A stretch of 64,000 nucleotides of DNA from Sporanaerobacter acetigenes DSM 13106 (GCF_900130025.1 NZ_FQXR01000002.1:372001-436000), one strand, 5' to 3'; counted from the first letter of the stretch, positions 8,758 through 17,473 are shown. Notes: generated by a model not told the origin, from the sequence alone. A program made the numbers and translations.

Positions 8758-9498
8758 TTATAAATTTTTTTTGTATAGCTCTGCCGCTTCTTCATCCATT
8801 ATCACCGTTACATCTGGATGCAACAACAATAGGGATGCTGGAAGATTAGTAGTCACCTTATCTTGTTTAAGCAATTCACCCATTATTTCAGTTTTGTTCT
8901 TTCCATTTGCCAAAAGTATTATTTTTTTAGCCTTCATTATAGTTCCTAATCCCATAGTTATAGCTTTTGTTGGAACTTTGTCTATAGAATCAAAAAATCT
9001 AGAATTAGCATCTATTGTATCCTTAGTCAATCCAGTTAAATGAGTTGAAAGTATAAGTTCATCATCTGGTTCATTGAAAGCTATATGTCCATTTCTTCCT
9101 ATGCCTAATATTTGTATATCTATTCCGCCTTGCTTTTGTATTTTTTCATCATATTCTTTTCCATATGCATTTGGGTCTTTAGCCAATCCATCAGGTACAT
9201 AAGTATTTTCTTTCTCAATATTTATATGCTTAAACAAAGTATTTTCCATAAAATATCTATAACTTTGATCATCCTCTGGAGATAAACCATAGTATTCATC
9301 TAAATTAAAAGTAGTTACTTTTGAAAAATCTAATCCTTCTTCTTTATGCATTCTTATTAGTTCTTCATATGTTCCAATAGGTGTACTTCCTGTAGCCAAT
9401 CCCAATATCAAATCTGGCTTTTTCTGAATAGCTTCACTGATTAAACTAGCAGCTTTACTACTCATTTTCTCATAATCTTTTTCAACAATTATCTTCAT
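8758..9498 (-). CDS. nagB: Glucosamine-6-phosphate deaminase
   Basis: Enzyme of 246 aa that converts GlcN-6-P to fructose-6-phosphate and ammonia. Motifs: GLATGSTPIGTYEEL (phosphate loop), NLDEYYGL with the catalytic base Asp67, and GRNGHIAFNEPDDEL with His138 and Glu143. The length suits the short Firmicutes form, which lacks the E. coli allosteric C-terminal tail. A clear AGGAGG precedes the ATG. It lies between the SIS gene (74 bases upstream, with a hairpin in the gap) and nagA. Confidence 0.96.
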   Translation of the reverse strand: MKIIVEKDYEKMSSKAASLISEAIQKKPDLILGLATGSTPIGTYEELIRMHKEEGLDFSKVTTFNLDEYYGLSPEDDQSYRYFMENTLFKHINIEKENTYVPDGLAKDPNAYGKEYDEKIQKQGGIDIQILGIGRNGHIAFNEPDDELILSTHLTGLTKDTIDANSRFFDSIDKVPTKAITMGLGTIMKAKKIILLANGKNKTEIMGELLKQDKVTTNLPASLLLLHPDVTVIMDEEAAELYKKNL

Positions 9499-9519
9499 AT
9501 AAATTCCTCCTATTCTTAT

Positions 9520-9557
9520 AATTCAAGGGCTAACTTAAAAAGTTAAACCCTTGAATT
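9520..9557 (-). other. Hairpin between SIS gene and nagB
   Basis: AATTCAAGGG and CCCTTGAATT arms with further TAACTT/AAGTTA pairing form a strong stem without a following T-run on the minus strand. A role as mRNA-stabilising or processing element within the SIS-nagB-nagA transcript is more likely than full termination. Confidence 0.5.
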
Positions 9558-9572
9558 AAAATAATCATTTAT

Positions 9573-10295
9573 TTAGATATGTTTTATTCTATGTTCATAT
9601 TTTGCATATATATCATCGTTGTTGTAGCCATCAACATTTTGGCTTACATATACAGGTGCTTTGTATCCTTCTTTGGATAACATGCTTAATGTTTCAGCAA
9701 CTATACTATTTACTATCACAGAACCTGCTATAGTTGAGCTAGCCCCTGATTGTATTCCGTCAAAATCTAGTAGCCCATCTCCCTTTGGAGCACAGTTATC
9801 TATAACTAAATCTGCCAATTCAAACAATCTCTTGCCGCTTTCATGTCTTGATTCACAGTTCTTTGAATGTTTTAAGGAAGTTAAAGCTATTAGATAGATT
9901 CCCTTTTCTTTTGCAAGCATTGCCATTTCTATTGGTACTGCATTTCTTCCTGAGTTGGATACTATAACCATGATATCACCTTGTTTGATTTCATAGTCAT
10001 TCCAGATTACTTCTGCTAGTCCACTTAATCTTTCTATATTTCCACTTTTTCTAGCTCCAAAATTAGTTAAGATTGTGTTGTCTAGCATTGCTTCTACATT
10101 TGCTAGTCCACCTGCTCTTACGAACATTTCTATTCCTATCATATGAGAATGGCCTGTCCCAAACACGTGAATTATCTTATCATTTTTTACTGCTTCTGCA
10201 AACTTTTCTGCTGCTTTCACAATGTTTTCACTTTGTGTTTCTTTGATTTCAGTTATTAAATTTTGTACTGCATCAATATAATTTGAACTTGACAT
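9573..10295 (-). CDS. SIS-domain sugar-phosphate protein (UPF0309-like), copy 2
   Basis: A 240-residue protein identical to the product of 1984-2706 except Val for Ala at residue 25. The DNA is also very similar, with scattered synonymous changes in the parts I compared (for example GTA/GTG and CCT/CTT codons), and similarity stops just outside the start and stop codons. It is the first gene after a sigma-A promoter and a GntR-like operator and leads the nagB-nagA run, which strengthens the link of this SIS family to amino-sugar phosphates. The two copies lie in inverted orientation about 6.9 kb apart. Confidence 0.77.
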   Translation of the reverse strand: MSSSNYIDAVQNLITEIKETQSENIVKAAEKFAEAVKNDKIIHVFGTGHSHMIGIEMFVRAGGLANVEAMLDNTILTNFGARKSGNIERLSGLAEVIWNDYEIKQGDIMVIVSNSGRNAVPIEMAMLAKEKGIYLIALTSLKHSKNCESRHESGKRLFELADLVIDNCAPKGDGLLDFDGIQSGASSTIAGSVIVNSIVAETLSMLSKEGYKAPVYVSQNVDGYNNDDIYAKYEHRIKHI

Positions 10296-10345
10296 ATTCT
10301 AATACCTCCGTTATAAGTATAATATTTGGTGTGTTGTATGATGTT

Positions 10346-10361
10346 ATGTTGTATATACATC
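10346..10361 (-). promoter_or_regulatory. Candidate GntR/NagR operator
   Basis: The palindromic core TGTATATACA lies at about +5 to +20 relative to the predicted start of the promoter at 10373-10401, where a repressor would block transcription. HutC/NagR operators are AT-centred palindromes of this size. The link to the GntR protein at 3263-4003 is inference from its location in the same gene run. Confidence 0.4.
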
Positions 10362-10372
10362 TTATCAACACA

Positions 10373-10401
10373 ATTCTAACACATATATTTTCGAAAATCA
10401 A
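10373..10401 (-). promoter_or_regulatory. Sigma-A promoter of the SIS-nagB-nagA run
   Basis: On the minus strand TTGATT (-35, 10401-10396), a 17-base spacer and TAGAAT (-10, 10378-10373) with a TG one base before the -10. The spacing and extended -10 are near ideal. It lies about 80 bases upstream of the SIS start codon. Confidence 0.75.
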
Positions 10402-10452
10402 GGTATTTATAAGTTTTTGTGATATTATTCGACATATTTCTACATAATAAAA

Positions 10453-11121
10453 TTATTTTTTCAGCAAATTATCTAATACATCATAATCTATTTCATGAAA
10501 ATCATCTATAGTTAAGTCAGCATTTTTAGGTATGCTTTCCTCCGACATTGCATATTTTTTATATGCTACAGACTTTATATTGGCTCTATTGGCAGCAGTT
10601 ATTCCATTGCGTGAATCCTCTATGACTATAGTTTTGTCTAAAAAAGCTCCCAAAAGTTCAGCCGTTTTTAGAAAAATATCAGGTTCAGGCTTTCCTTTTT
10701 CCACGAGCTCCCCTGAAACTAAAAGATCAAAGTATTCATATATATTAAGTTTTTTAGTTATAATATCTACTATACTCCTTGGAGAAGATGAAGCTATAGC
10801 AATTTTCACATTGTGAGATTTTAAATCTTTGATTAAATCAACTAGCCCTTCGCTAATTTTTAAGTTTTTCTCTTCAATTAATCTTTTTTTAAATCTACCT
10901 ATTTGCATTTTACACAATTCTTCTACTGTATAATCATCTAATTTGTGATTTTTCTTTATTTTTGTCCACATATCCACTGTAGTTCCACCTACATATGAAT
11001 AATGTTCCTCTGGGCTCACACTTATCCCCAAAGTTTTAAACAATTCCCTTCCTTCTTCTACATATATGGCTTCGCTGTTAAGTATTACTCCATCCATATC
11101 AAAAATAACTGCCTCTAACAT
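10453..11121 (-). CDS. HAD-superfamily hydrolase, beta-phosphoglucomutase/phosphatase-like
   Basis: Cytoplasmic HAD protein of 222 aa with a helical C1 cap. Motif I is AVIFDMDGVILNSEA (Asp nucleophile and DxD acid/base), motif II IAIASSSPRS, the motif III lysine lies in EKGKPEPDIFLK, and motif IV is IVIEDSRNGI. It could be a sugar-phosphate phosphatase or a phosphomutase; motifs do not decide. It is the last gene of the sigma-54 PTS operon, 3 bases after nanE, which suggests an amino-sugar-phosphate substrate. Ribosome site AAAGGAG. Confidence 0.83.
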   Translation of the reverse strand: MLEAVIFDMDGVILNSEAIYVEEGRELFKTLGISVSPEEHYSYVGGTTVDMWTKIKKNHKLDDYTVEELCKMQIGRFKKRLIEEKNLKISEGLVDLIKDLKSHNVKIAIASSSPRSIVDIITKKLNIYEYFDLLVSGELVEKGKPEPDIFLKTAELLGAFLDKTIVIEDSRNGITAANRANIKSVAYKKYAMSEESIPKNADLTIDDFHEIDYDVLDNLLKK

Positions 11122-11124
11122 CCT

Positions 11125-11829
11125 TTATTCTCCTTTTGTATTGTATTCATTCAATCTATCTGCAAATCTTTTGGTTATTAATTGTGGTCTTGTTATAGCA
11201 CTTCCTATAGTTATCATCCATGCTCCACATTCAAAAGCCTTTATCATTTGTTCTGGCTCCCAATAGCGACCTTCAGCATTGATAGGTTTGTCTATTTTTT
11301 CTGCTAATTGTTGCACCAAATCATAATCTGGTCCACTAGATTGAGTACTATATTTTGTATACCCAGATAAAGTAGTAGAAACAATATCAACTCCAAATTT
11401 AGCAGCATCTATTCCTTCTTCCAAAGTACTTATATCCGCCATTATCATGACATCTAATTCTGACTTTATTTTATATATTAATTTTTCAGTTTCCAAACTA
11501 CTTCTTCTCTTCGTACAATCTAGTGCAATAATATCAGCACCTGCATCATAAATTTCTTTAGCTGTTTCAAAAGTAGGAGTAATGATTATATCTCTTGATA
11601 CATCTGTATTCTCATCCATCACTTTATAAATTCCTACTATAGGTAAATCAGTTGCTTTTTTCATTGCCTTAATATCATTTGGCCAACAACCTCTTAATCC
11701 AACAGCACCTCCCATTTTAGCTGCTACAGCCATTTTAGCCATAGTATCAGAACCATGCAAAGGTTCATCTTCAAATGCTTGGCAAGAAACTATTAGCCCA
11801 TTTTTTAGTTTATTTAATAGCTCATTCAT
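11125..11829 (-). CDS. nanE: N-acetylmannosamine-6-phosphate 2-epimerase
   Basis: TIM-barrel enzyme of 234 aa that turns ManNAc-6-P into GlcNAc-6-P. Family signatures: GLIVSCQAFEDEPLHG near the N-terminus, VGIYK with the catalytic Lys, ITPTFETAKEI, ADIIALDCTKR and the final INAEGRYWEPEQMIKAF phosphate site. It sits in the operon of a mannose-family PTS, which points to ManNAc (or a sialic-acid-derived sugar) as the imported substrate. I saw no sialic-acid lyase (nanA), so free ManNAc is the simpler reading. GGAGG lies just before the ATG. Confidence 0.92.
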   Translation of the reverse strand: MNELLNKLKNGLIVSCQAFEDEPLHGSDTMAKMAVAAKMGGAVGLRGCWPNDIKAMKKATDLPIVGIYKVMDENTDVSRDIIITPTFETAKEIYDAGADIIALDCTKRRSSLETEKLIYKIKSELDVMIMADISTLEEGIDAAKFGVDIVSTTLSGYTKYSTQSSGPDYDLVQQLAEKIDKPINAEGRYWEPEQMIKAFECGAWMITIGSAITRPQLITKRFADRLNEYNTKGE

Positions 11830-11872
11830 ATTTTTTTCCTCCTTAATTTATGTTTGATTTTTTAGTTAGAAC

Positions 11873-11899
11873 ATATCCCAGCATAAAATGCTGGGATAT
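11873..11899 (-). other. Strong intra-operon hairpin after EIID
   Basis: A perfect 12-bp inverted repeat (ATATCCCAGCAT / ATGCTGGGATAT) with a 3-base loop and no T-run on the minus strand. It lies between the EIID stop and nanE and could stabilise the PTS part of the mRNA relative to nanE and the HAD gene. Confidence 0.7.
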
Positions 11900-11906
11900 A
11901 TTAAAT

Positions 11907-12728
11907 TTAAGGTACTAAAATTCCTGTCAAAGAACCAACAATTGCTATTCCAATAAATATAGCAAATACCCATCCAATATTCATCTTTCTCTTATCCAAT
12001 AGTCTCCAACTCATTATAGTCAACAACAATGGAACAAGGGATGGAAATATTCCATCTAACATTGGTTGAAGTTCCAATACCATATCTCCAGAAGCATAGC
12101 TTAGTCCAATATTTGCTCCTACATATTGAGCGGATATTCCACCTAAAACTATTAACCCAACTATATTAAATGCTCTTGTTATAATATCTTTTTTACCGCC
12201 TGCTAGAATAAGCTCTGCAGATTTTAGACCTGTAGTATATCCCTTGTTAAATAAAAACCATGTAAGCGGTATCATAATACCCAAATAAGCTACTACATAA
12301 AAGATAGGTCCTGCTATACTTCCTGTATCCTTTGACAATCCCAATGCAATACTTAACAATATTGGCACTAATGTTCCAGCCATTAGAGAATCACCAATAC
12401 CTGCCAAAGGTCCCATCAAGGCAGTTTTTATGCCTCCTATCAATTCATCTGGTATATCTTGTCCTGATGCTTTTTGTTCTTCCATTCCTAGTACAATACC
12501 TGGTATGATAGATCCTATAAGAGGTTCTGTATTGAAAAATTGAGTATGTCTTGCTAAAAGTTCTTTTTTATCTTCTTCATTGTCATAAAGCTTATCTGCA
12601 ACTACTCCCATACTTCTAACAAATGCTGGGGCTTCCATACGTTCCATGTTTTGACATGACAAACTATACATTACCCAGTTGCGATATACTTTACGTAAAT
12701 CTTTTTTAGATAATTTTTTATCAGCCAT
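11907..12728 (-). CDS. PTS mannose-family EIID
   Basis: Membrane subunit of 273 aa. Typical EIID features are the start LSKKDLRKVYRNWVMYSLSCQNMERMEAPAF, GIVLGMEEQKASG, and ALMGPLAGIGDSLMAGTLVPILLSIALGL, followed by hydrophobic segments to the C-terminus. With EIIC it forms the sugar channel. Its ATG overlaps the EIIC stop (TAATG), showing coupled translation. Mannose-family systems carry many sugars; nanE downstream favours an N-acetylhexosamine. Confidence 0.94.
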   Translation of the reverse strand: MADKKLSKKDLRKVYRNWVMYSLSCQNMERMEAPAFVRSMGVVADKLYDNEEDKKELLARHTQFFNTEPLIGSIIPGIVLGMEEQKASGQDIPDELIGGIKTALMGPLAGIGDSLMAGTLVPILLSIALGLSKDTGSIAGPIFYVVAYLGIMIPLTWFLFNKGYTTGLKSAELILAGGKKDIITRAFNIVGLIVLGGISAQYVGANIGLSYASGDMVLELQPMLDGIFPSLVPLLLTIMSWRLLDKRKMNIGWVFAIFIGIAIVGSLTGILVP

Positions 12729-13504
12729 TATGCCACCTCCCCATCACCGTCATTTTTGTTAGTCTTATTATATTTAATATCCATATATGCAAATAACAAA
12801 GCTATGATAGTTGCTGGTATGATGGAAATTTTAAATACTGAAACCAAAACAAATCCAAATAGGAAGTATAGTATTTCTATATTGTCTTTTAGCATGAATT
12901 TTAGCAACAAACCAAAACCTACTGCTGGCAACATACCACCCAATACTATAAAGACATTTCCTAAAGATTCAGGTATGATACTTACCAATTTAGATATATA
13001 TGGAGCACCATAATAGTTTGCTAAAAGTATTGGGAAAAACCTAACTATAAAGTTAGTTATGTTTCCGAATACTGGTACAGCATTGGCAAGTTTAAATTTA
13101 CCTTCTTCTATCCACTTTTCTTGTTTATGCACAAATACAGTATTTACAGTAACTACTAAATACACAAAAGCAACTCCAAGAAAACTCAATGGAACTGAAA
13201 GGCTAACTGCATATTCTGGAGAAGCACCACTCACAATAGCTAGTGGAATTCCTATATATGCAGCAAAGTTTATATCTCCAGGCATAGACAATCCAGGAGT
13301 TACAAGACCAATATATAATGCCTGTATAGCTGCTCCTATCAATATACCAGTTTTAATATCACCTAGTATAGCTCCTATAATGGCTCCTGCTATAAGTGGT
13401 CTACCTATTGTATACCATCCACCCATTGTTCCTAAAAGCCAAGGTCCATAAATAGAGCCACAATAACCTATAAGAGCAATTAAAAACGCTTGAAAAAAGC
13501 TCAT
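12728..13504 (-). CDS. PTS mannose/sorbose-family EIIC
   Basis: Membrane subunit of 258 aa with about seven hydrophobic segments. The N-terminal third carries the family pattern GGWYTIGRPLIAGAIIGAILGDIKTGILIGAAIQALYIG followed by PGDINFAAYIGIPLAI. It pairs with EIID to form the permease. GGAGGG precedes its ATG, and it starts 31 bases after the EIIB stop. Confidence 0.94.
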   Translation of the reverse strand: MSFFQAFLIALIGYCGSIYGPWLLGTMGGWYTIGRPLIAGAIIGAILGDIKTGILIGAAIQALYIGLVTPGLSMPGDINFAAYIGIPLAIVSGASPEYAVSLSVPLSFLGVAFVYLVVTVNTVFVHKQEKWIEEGKFKLANAVPVFGNITNFIVRFFPILLANYYGAPYISKLVSIIPESLGNVFIVLGGMLPAVGFGLLLKFMLKDNIEILYFLFGFVLVSVFKISIIPATIIALLFAYMDIKYNKTNKNDGDGEVA

Positions 13505-13535
13505 AATAATACCCTCCTTGTATTAATTTTTCTGC

Positions 13536-14036
13536 TTATTTTATTGCCTCCAAAACTTTATCTCTAATAGAACTCCATTCAATTTCCTTTTGGTCTGTTA
13601 CTTGTTGAAAATATACTCTAACTCCCATTTGATGCAATCCTTCAATTGCTTCTGCTTCTTCTTTTAGAAGATTGGAAAAATATGTGGCTTTAATAGTGTT
13701 TTTCCTGCTACTCATAGGTCCAATATTTAGTTCTTTCTTTAGCCCATCTACATTTTTAAAGATTTCAAAAGCTACTTTAGGATCCTTAATAAGAATTAAA
13801 TTGCTTACTTCATTGCCAATAGCTTCCTTTATTTTCTCATAAGATTCAGATGGTTTTAAAACTTCTACTTTTACACTTGGTGGGACAGCCATTTGATAAA
13901 CACTTTTAATCACTGGATTTGTTGCTGTAAATTCATCCACCAATAAAATCTTTTTAACATGGAAATCATTTAAAACTCTAACAATGCATTGACCATGTAT
14001 TAATCTGTCATCACATCTAAAAATACTGATACTCAT
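13536..14036 (-). CDS. PTS mannose/sorbose-family EIIB
   Basis: Cytoplasmic phosphotransferase of 166 aa. The phosphorylated His14 lies in CDDRLIHGQC, the family hallmark. The frame extends to 14054, but the upstream ATG is part of the ribosome-site region (AGGAGGT), so the ATG at 14036 is chosen. It takes phosphate from the EIIA encoded just upstream (39-base gap) and gives it to the sugar on import. Confidence 0.93.
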   Translation of the reverse strand: MSISIFRCDDRLIHGQCIVRVLNDFHVKKILLVDEFTATNPVIKSVYQMAVPPSVKVEVLKPSESYEKIKEAIGNEVSNLILIKDPKVAFEIFKNVDGLKKELNIGPMSSRKNTIKATYFSNLLKEEAEAIEGLHQMGVRVYFQQVTDQKEIEWSSIRDKVLEAIK

Positions 14037-14074
14037 CTTTCCACCTCCTTTCACTTATAAATATAATTAAACTT

Positions 14075-14485
14075 TTATTCTTCAATATTATTTAAAATAA
14101 TATCTCTATCTATATACCTAATATCTGATTTTCCTACATTTAACAAAGAATCTATAAATTCATCTCTTTTTAAACTGTCCCTTGATACAAGAGTTTCTAT
14201 AATCATTCCTAGATTTGCACCAGTTACAACAACAGCATCATATTTAGTACAAACGATAGAGGCTACATTTGATGGTGTATCTCCAAACATATCTGTAAAT
14301 ATAACCCATTCTTCACATGTATTCTTTAAAATCACATTTTCAATTTTGTTGTATAGATCTTCTAAAGACTCTCCTACATAATAACCAACTGCAAAAAATC
14401 CTTCTTTTTCTCCTAATATCATTTCAGCAGCATCTTTTATCCCTTCTGCCATATTTGAATGTGTGACTATTATTATTCCTGTCAA
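14075..14485 (-). CDS. PTS mannose-family EIIA
   Basis: Cytoplasmic phosphocarrier of 136 aa. Phosphorylated His9 is in GIIIVTHSNMAEG, and FTDMFGDTPSNVAS and VVTGANLGMIIE are typical of the ManX/LevD EIIA fold. The start is TTG with GGGAGG 8 bases upstream. It is the first gene behind the sigma-54 promoter at 14534-14548, so EIIA-EIIB-EIIC-EIID-nanE-HAD form one operon like lev and related LevR-controlled systems. Confidence 0.92.
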   Translation of the reverse strand: MTGIIIVTHSNMAEGIKDAAEMILGEKEGFFAVGYYVGESLEDLYNKIENVILKNTCEEWVIFTDMFGDTPSNVASIVCTKYDAVVVTGANLGMIIETLVSRDSLKRDEFIDSLLNVGKSDIRYIDRDIILNNIEE

Positions 14486-14533
14486 AACAATTTCCCTCCC
14501 AATTTTCTATTTGTTTTTCTGTCCTTATATAAA

Positions 14534-14548
14534 GCAAGAACCATGCCA
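14534..14548 (-). promoter_or_regulatory. Sigma-54 (-24/-12) promoter of the mannose-family PTS operon
   Basis: Read on the minus strand TGGCATGGTTCTTGC matches the sigma-54 consensus TGGCAC-N5-TTGC at every key position (GG at -24, GC at -12) with exact spacing. It lies about 50 bases upstream of the EIIA start. The adjacent regulator has the AAA+ GAFTGA loop that contacts sigma-54, which makes this call strong. Confidence 0.88.
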
Positions 14549-14575
14549 AATAGTTTTATACTATTTAAAGCATGG
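14541..14575. repeat. Inverted repeat overlapping the -24 element
   Basis: CCATGCCAAATAGT and ACTATTTAAAGCATGG form near-complementary arms around a 5-base centre. The right part overlaps the -24 box. It may be the terminator stem of the upstream regulator gene (no T-run follows) or a protein site at the promoter. Confidence 0.55.
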
Positions 14576-14593
14576 TCCCAAAACCCTCTTATA

Positions 14594-17449
14594 TCAACAA
14601 CTAGTATCAAGTTTTACATTTAAAATTTCATACAAATAATATATCTCACTAATAGGTATAGTAACACTATAATAATTTTCTATATCACTAAAGCTCTTTT
14701 TTATAACACTAATAAAATATTTATTTTTCTCTTTGAAGGCTTCAATATCATCTATTCCCTCTTCTTCCAATTGTGTTTTAGTCACTAATCTTTCAACCAG
14801 ACAACTCAAATGAATATATAAACATATTATAGTATCTACAGAAAATTGTTTTCTCATTTCATATTGCAATGTCTCAATAGCAACTTCTACCTGATCAATT
14901 ATCTTATCTGGATTTAATATGGTGATATAGCTCAAAACGCTTTCCAAAGTAAAATACTTCATTATAGATTGTTTTACTTGAGGAATTTTTTCTTTAGGAA
15001 TAACATCCTTAAGTATATTGCTTACAATATAACCTTCATTGGTAGATATTATGTCCTCAAGATATAAAAACGGTATTTCAGAAATTTTAGGATCCTCTGT
15101 ACCAATGATAGCTACTACATCAAAATCTTTAAAAATATTGTCATTGTATTTGTTTTTTTCAAGTTCTAAATAGCTATATGCTATAACTTCTACATTCTCA
15201 GCATATTCTCCTAAACTTTTAACTAAAAGATCTCTGATTTTTATAGCAGTTCCAATACCAGTAAAACATGTAACTATCAAAGCTTTTTCTTTTTCGTTTT
15301 TAGGACATATAATTTTGCATTTATAGCACTCTCTATCTTCCACATCTTTGATTATTTCTTCTACGGCTAGACCTTTTTTTATACCGCTCCCTACTTTCAA
15401 AGCCAATTTCGTAGTCAAATTGTTGACAATTCCAATTGTACCATGAGGTATACCTTCCAATCCCTTATATATCTCTTCCAATGAACCCATATCCACCAAT
15501 ATAATGATACCCTTTGAAGTATTTACTTCCTTAAAATATTGTTTTATCTTATCTACAATATCTTGAGTTTTAGTCTCAATAGGCATATCAAAAGATTCAA
15601 AAATACTAGAACCCAATAAATGATTTGTCACATTGGCGATACTACTAGCCGTAGAATATCCATGAGCTATCAAAATAGCTTTTACACTTTCAACATTTCC
15701 TTCTCCTGTCAAACTAATAAAATATAAAACCATAATGACCATCTCTAAATCTCCAATAGAGAGATCCAAATTAGATTTTATGAAATCTGCAATTTTATAC
15801 GCCAACTCATATTCCTCTGAATAACTATCCTTCAACAAGGTCACATATTTTTTAACTTCAAATTCATAATTTTTAAGAACTAAACTATAATAATCTTCCA
15901 TAGTCTTTTGTAAAAAACATGTAAGCTTATAAACCTGATTGTCATGATATCTAATATCATATCTAGTCTTTAAAGTAGAAAATATATCATGAATACATTT
16001 ATATAGATTGTCAAATCTAATATGTCTAATATCTTCCTTGCTATAAGAATTTATATTAAGTATCAATTTTCCAAAATAATCATCTATTAAATTTCGAATT
16101 CTTTCTATTTTTACTGGATCTTTCTCATCCGGATCCATTTGAGAAAGAAGCTCTAACAAATCATCATAAAATTTTTCATGAACCTTGTTTTCATGCTTTC
16201 TATCTATTATTTCAATGTTGTTGTTTGATTCACCAACTATTAAATCCTGTAAAATATAACCACTATAGAAACTATCCATATAATTTACTTTACTTTTCAT
16301 GACATCATTCGTAAGATTGTCAGAAAGAGACATCAAATCCACATCTATATATGCATCTTCATTATCTTCAATAGAATCGTTTTTGCTGTAAGCTCTAGCA
16401 CACGCAAGTTTAATCTCATTTTCCAATTGTCCTACATTCCCAGCAAAATCAGCATCAATCAATATCCTCAAAGCATGTCTGGAAACCCTTATATTATATC
16501 CTATGGACATAGCCTCTTTCCTAAAAAAATAATGTATAAGTTTAAACTTTTCATTATTTGGTCTCTCATTCAGTGATGGCATTTTTATGACTATAGGTAT
16601 TCTCCTTAAAAAGGTATTCAACAATGTACTATCTGGATCTTCAGTTGTAGCAAATATAAATCTGACATCCGAATGTCTATATATATCATTTTCCCCTACT
16701 CTTCTAAATTCACCTTTATCCATAAAATAGAAAAGTAACTCTTGACCTTCTTGAGATAATCTGTGTACTTCATCTAAAAAAACATACCCCCCATCTCCAC
16801 TTTCAATGATACCTTTTCTATCTTCTTCGGCACCAGTAAAAGCCCCCTTTTTATATCCAAACAAACTAGCTGCAAGTAATTCTTTATTGTTTGAATACTT
16901 AGCGCAATTAAAAACTAAAAAAGGTGCATCCTTTTTCACATAGCCCTTTGCCTTGGCATATTCGCAAATCTTGCTGGCCAAATAGCTTTTTCCCGAACCA
17001 GTAGGTCCTTCGATGAGCATTGCCAACCCTTTAGGTGGATACTTTACAGCTGCTTTGCACTGTTCCAGTTGATAGCTTAAGCTACCATTATAACCTATCA
17101 AATCCTTAAATATATCTTCATCAGTATGAAAATGAAGCTCATTGTTTTTTGTTTTATCTTTCACTTCCATCAATTCTTCAAAACTATTATAGACCAACTC
17201 ACCTTTCATCTCTACTTTAAAGTATTCCTCGAAAACTTTTAAATCAATAAAATATACTGGTCTTGTATTGATCTTTATTGATTTCTTTTCTTTGTTTAAA
17301 ATATTTAGACAATGGCTTATCAAAGTTCTATTTAAAGATGTGATTTCAGAAAGTTCCTGAGCATTAGTTCCCATTTTTTTTATATCATCGCTTATAGTTT
17401 CTAATGTAATCTTTTTTAATTGTTCCATTATTATTTCTTTATTTGTCAT
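14594..17449 (-). CDS. levR: LevR-type sigma-54-dependent PTS operon activator
   Basis: Regulator of 951 aa. Order: N-terminal winged-helix region (about 1-70), AAA+ domain (about 110-350) with Walker A EGPTGSGKS (148-155) and the sigma-54-contacting GAFTGA (202-207), a first PRD (about 440-550), an EIIA-Man-like domain (VKAILIAHGYSTASSIANV) and EIIB-Gat-like segment (IVTCFTGIGTAIKI), then a second PRD at the C-terminus. PTS phosphorylation of these modules tunes its activity. It activates the sigma-54 promoter directly downstream. The ATG at 17449 follows AGGTGG; the GTG at 17461 overlaps that site and is less likely. The gene starts 24 bases after the ceramidase-like gene. Confidence 0.93.
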   Translation of the reverse strand: MTNKEIIMEQLKKITLETISDDIKKMGTNAQELSEITSLNRTLISHCLNILNKEKKSIKINTRPVYFIDLKVFEEYFKVEMKGELVYNSFEELMEVKDKTKNNELHFHTDEDIFKDLIGYNGSLSYQLEQCKAAVKYPPKGLAMLIEGPTGSGKSYLASKICEYAKAKGYVKKDAPFLVFNCAKYSNNKELLAASLFGYKKGAFTGAEEDRKGIIESGDGGYVFLDEVHRLSQEGQELLFYFMDKGEFRRVGENDIYRHSDVRFIFATTEDPDSTLLNTFLRRIPIVIKMPSLNERPNNEKFKLIHYFFRKEAMSIGYNIRVSRHALRILIDADFAGNVGQLENEIKLACARAYSKNDSIEDNEDAYIDVDLMSLSDNLTNDVMKSKVNYMDSFYSGYILQDLIVGESNNNIEIIDRKHENKVHEKFYDDLLELLSQMDPDEKDPVKIERIRNLIDDYFGKLILNINSYSKEDIRHIRFDNLYKCIHDIFSTLKTRYDIRYHDNQVYKLTCFLQKTMEDYYSLVLKNYEFEVKKYVTLLKDSYSEEYELAYKIADFIKSNLDLSIGDLEMVIMVLYFISLTGEGNVESVKAILIAHGYSTASSIANVTNHLLGSSIFESFDMPIETKTQDIVDKIKQYFKEVNTSKGIIILVDMGSLEEIYKGLEGIPHGTIGIVNNLTTKLALKVGSGIKKGLAVEEIIKDVEDRECYKCKIICPKNEKEKALIVTCFTGIGTAIKIRDLLVKSLGEYAENVEVIAYSYLELEKNKYNDNIFKDFDVVAIIGTEDPKISEIPFLYLEDIISTNEGYIVSNILKDVIPKEKIPQVKQSIMKYFTLESVLSYITILNPDKIIDQVEVAIETLQYEMRKQFSVDTIICLYIHLSCLVERLVTKTQLEEEGIDDIEAFKEKNKYFISVIKKSFSDIENYYSVTIPISEIYYLYEILNVKLDTSC

Positions 17450-17473
17450 TGCAGCAACCACCTTTTTTTAATA

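Noticed and set aside
9661-9897. Frames antisense to the SIS genes, repeated at both copies
   Set aside because: They appear in both copies only because the sense genes are duplicated, and they carry no ribosome site or domain.
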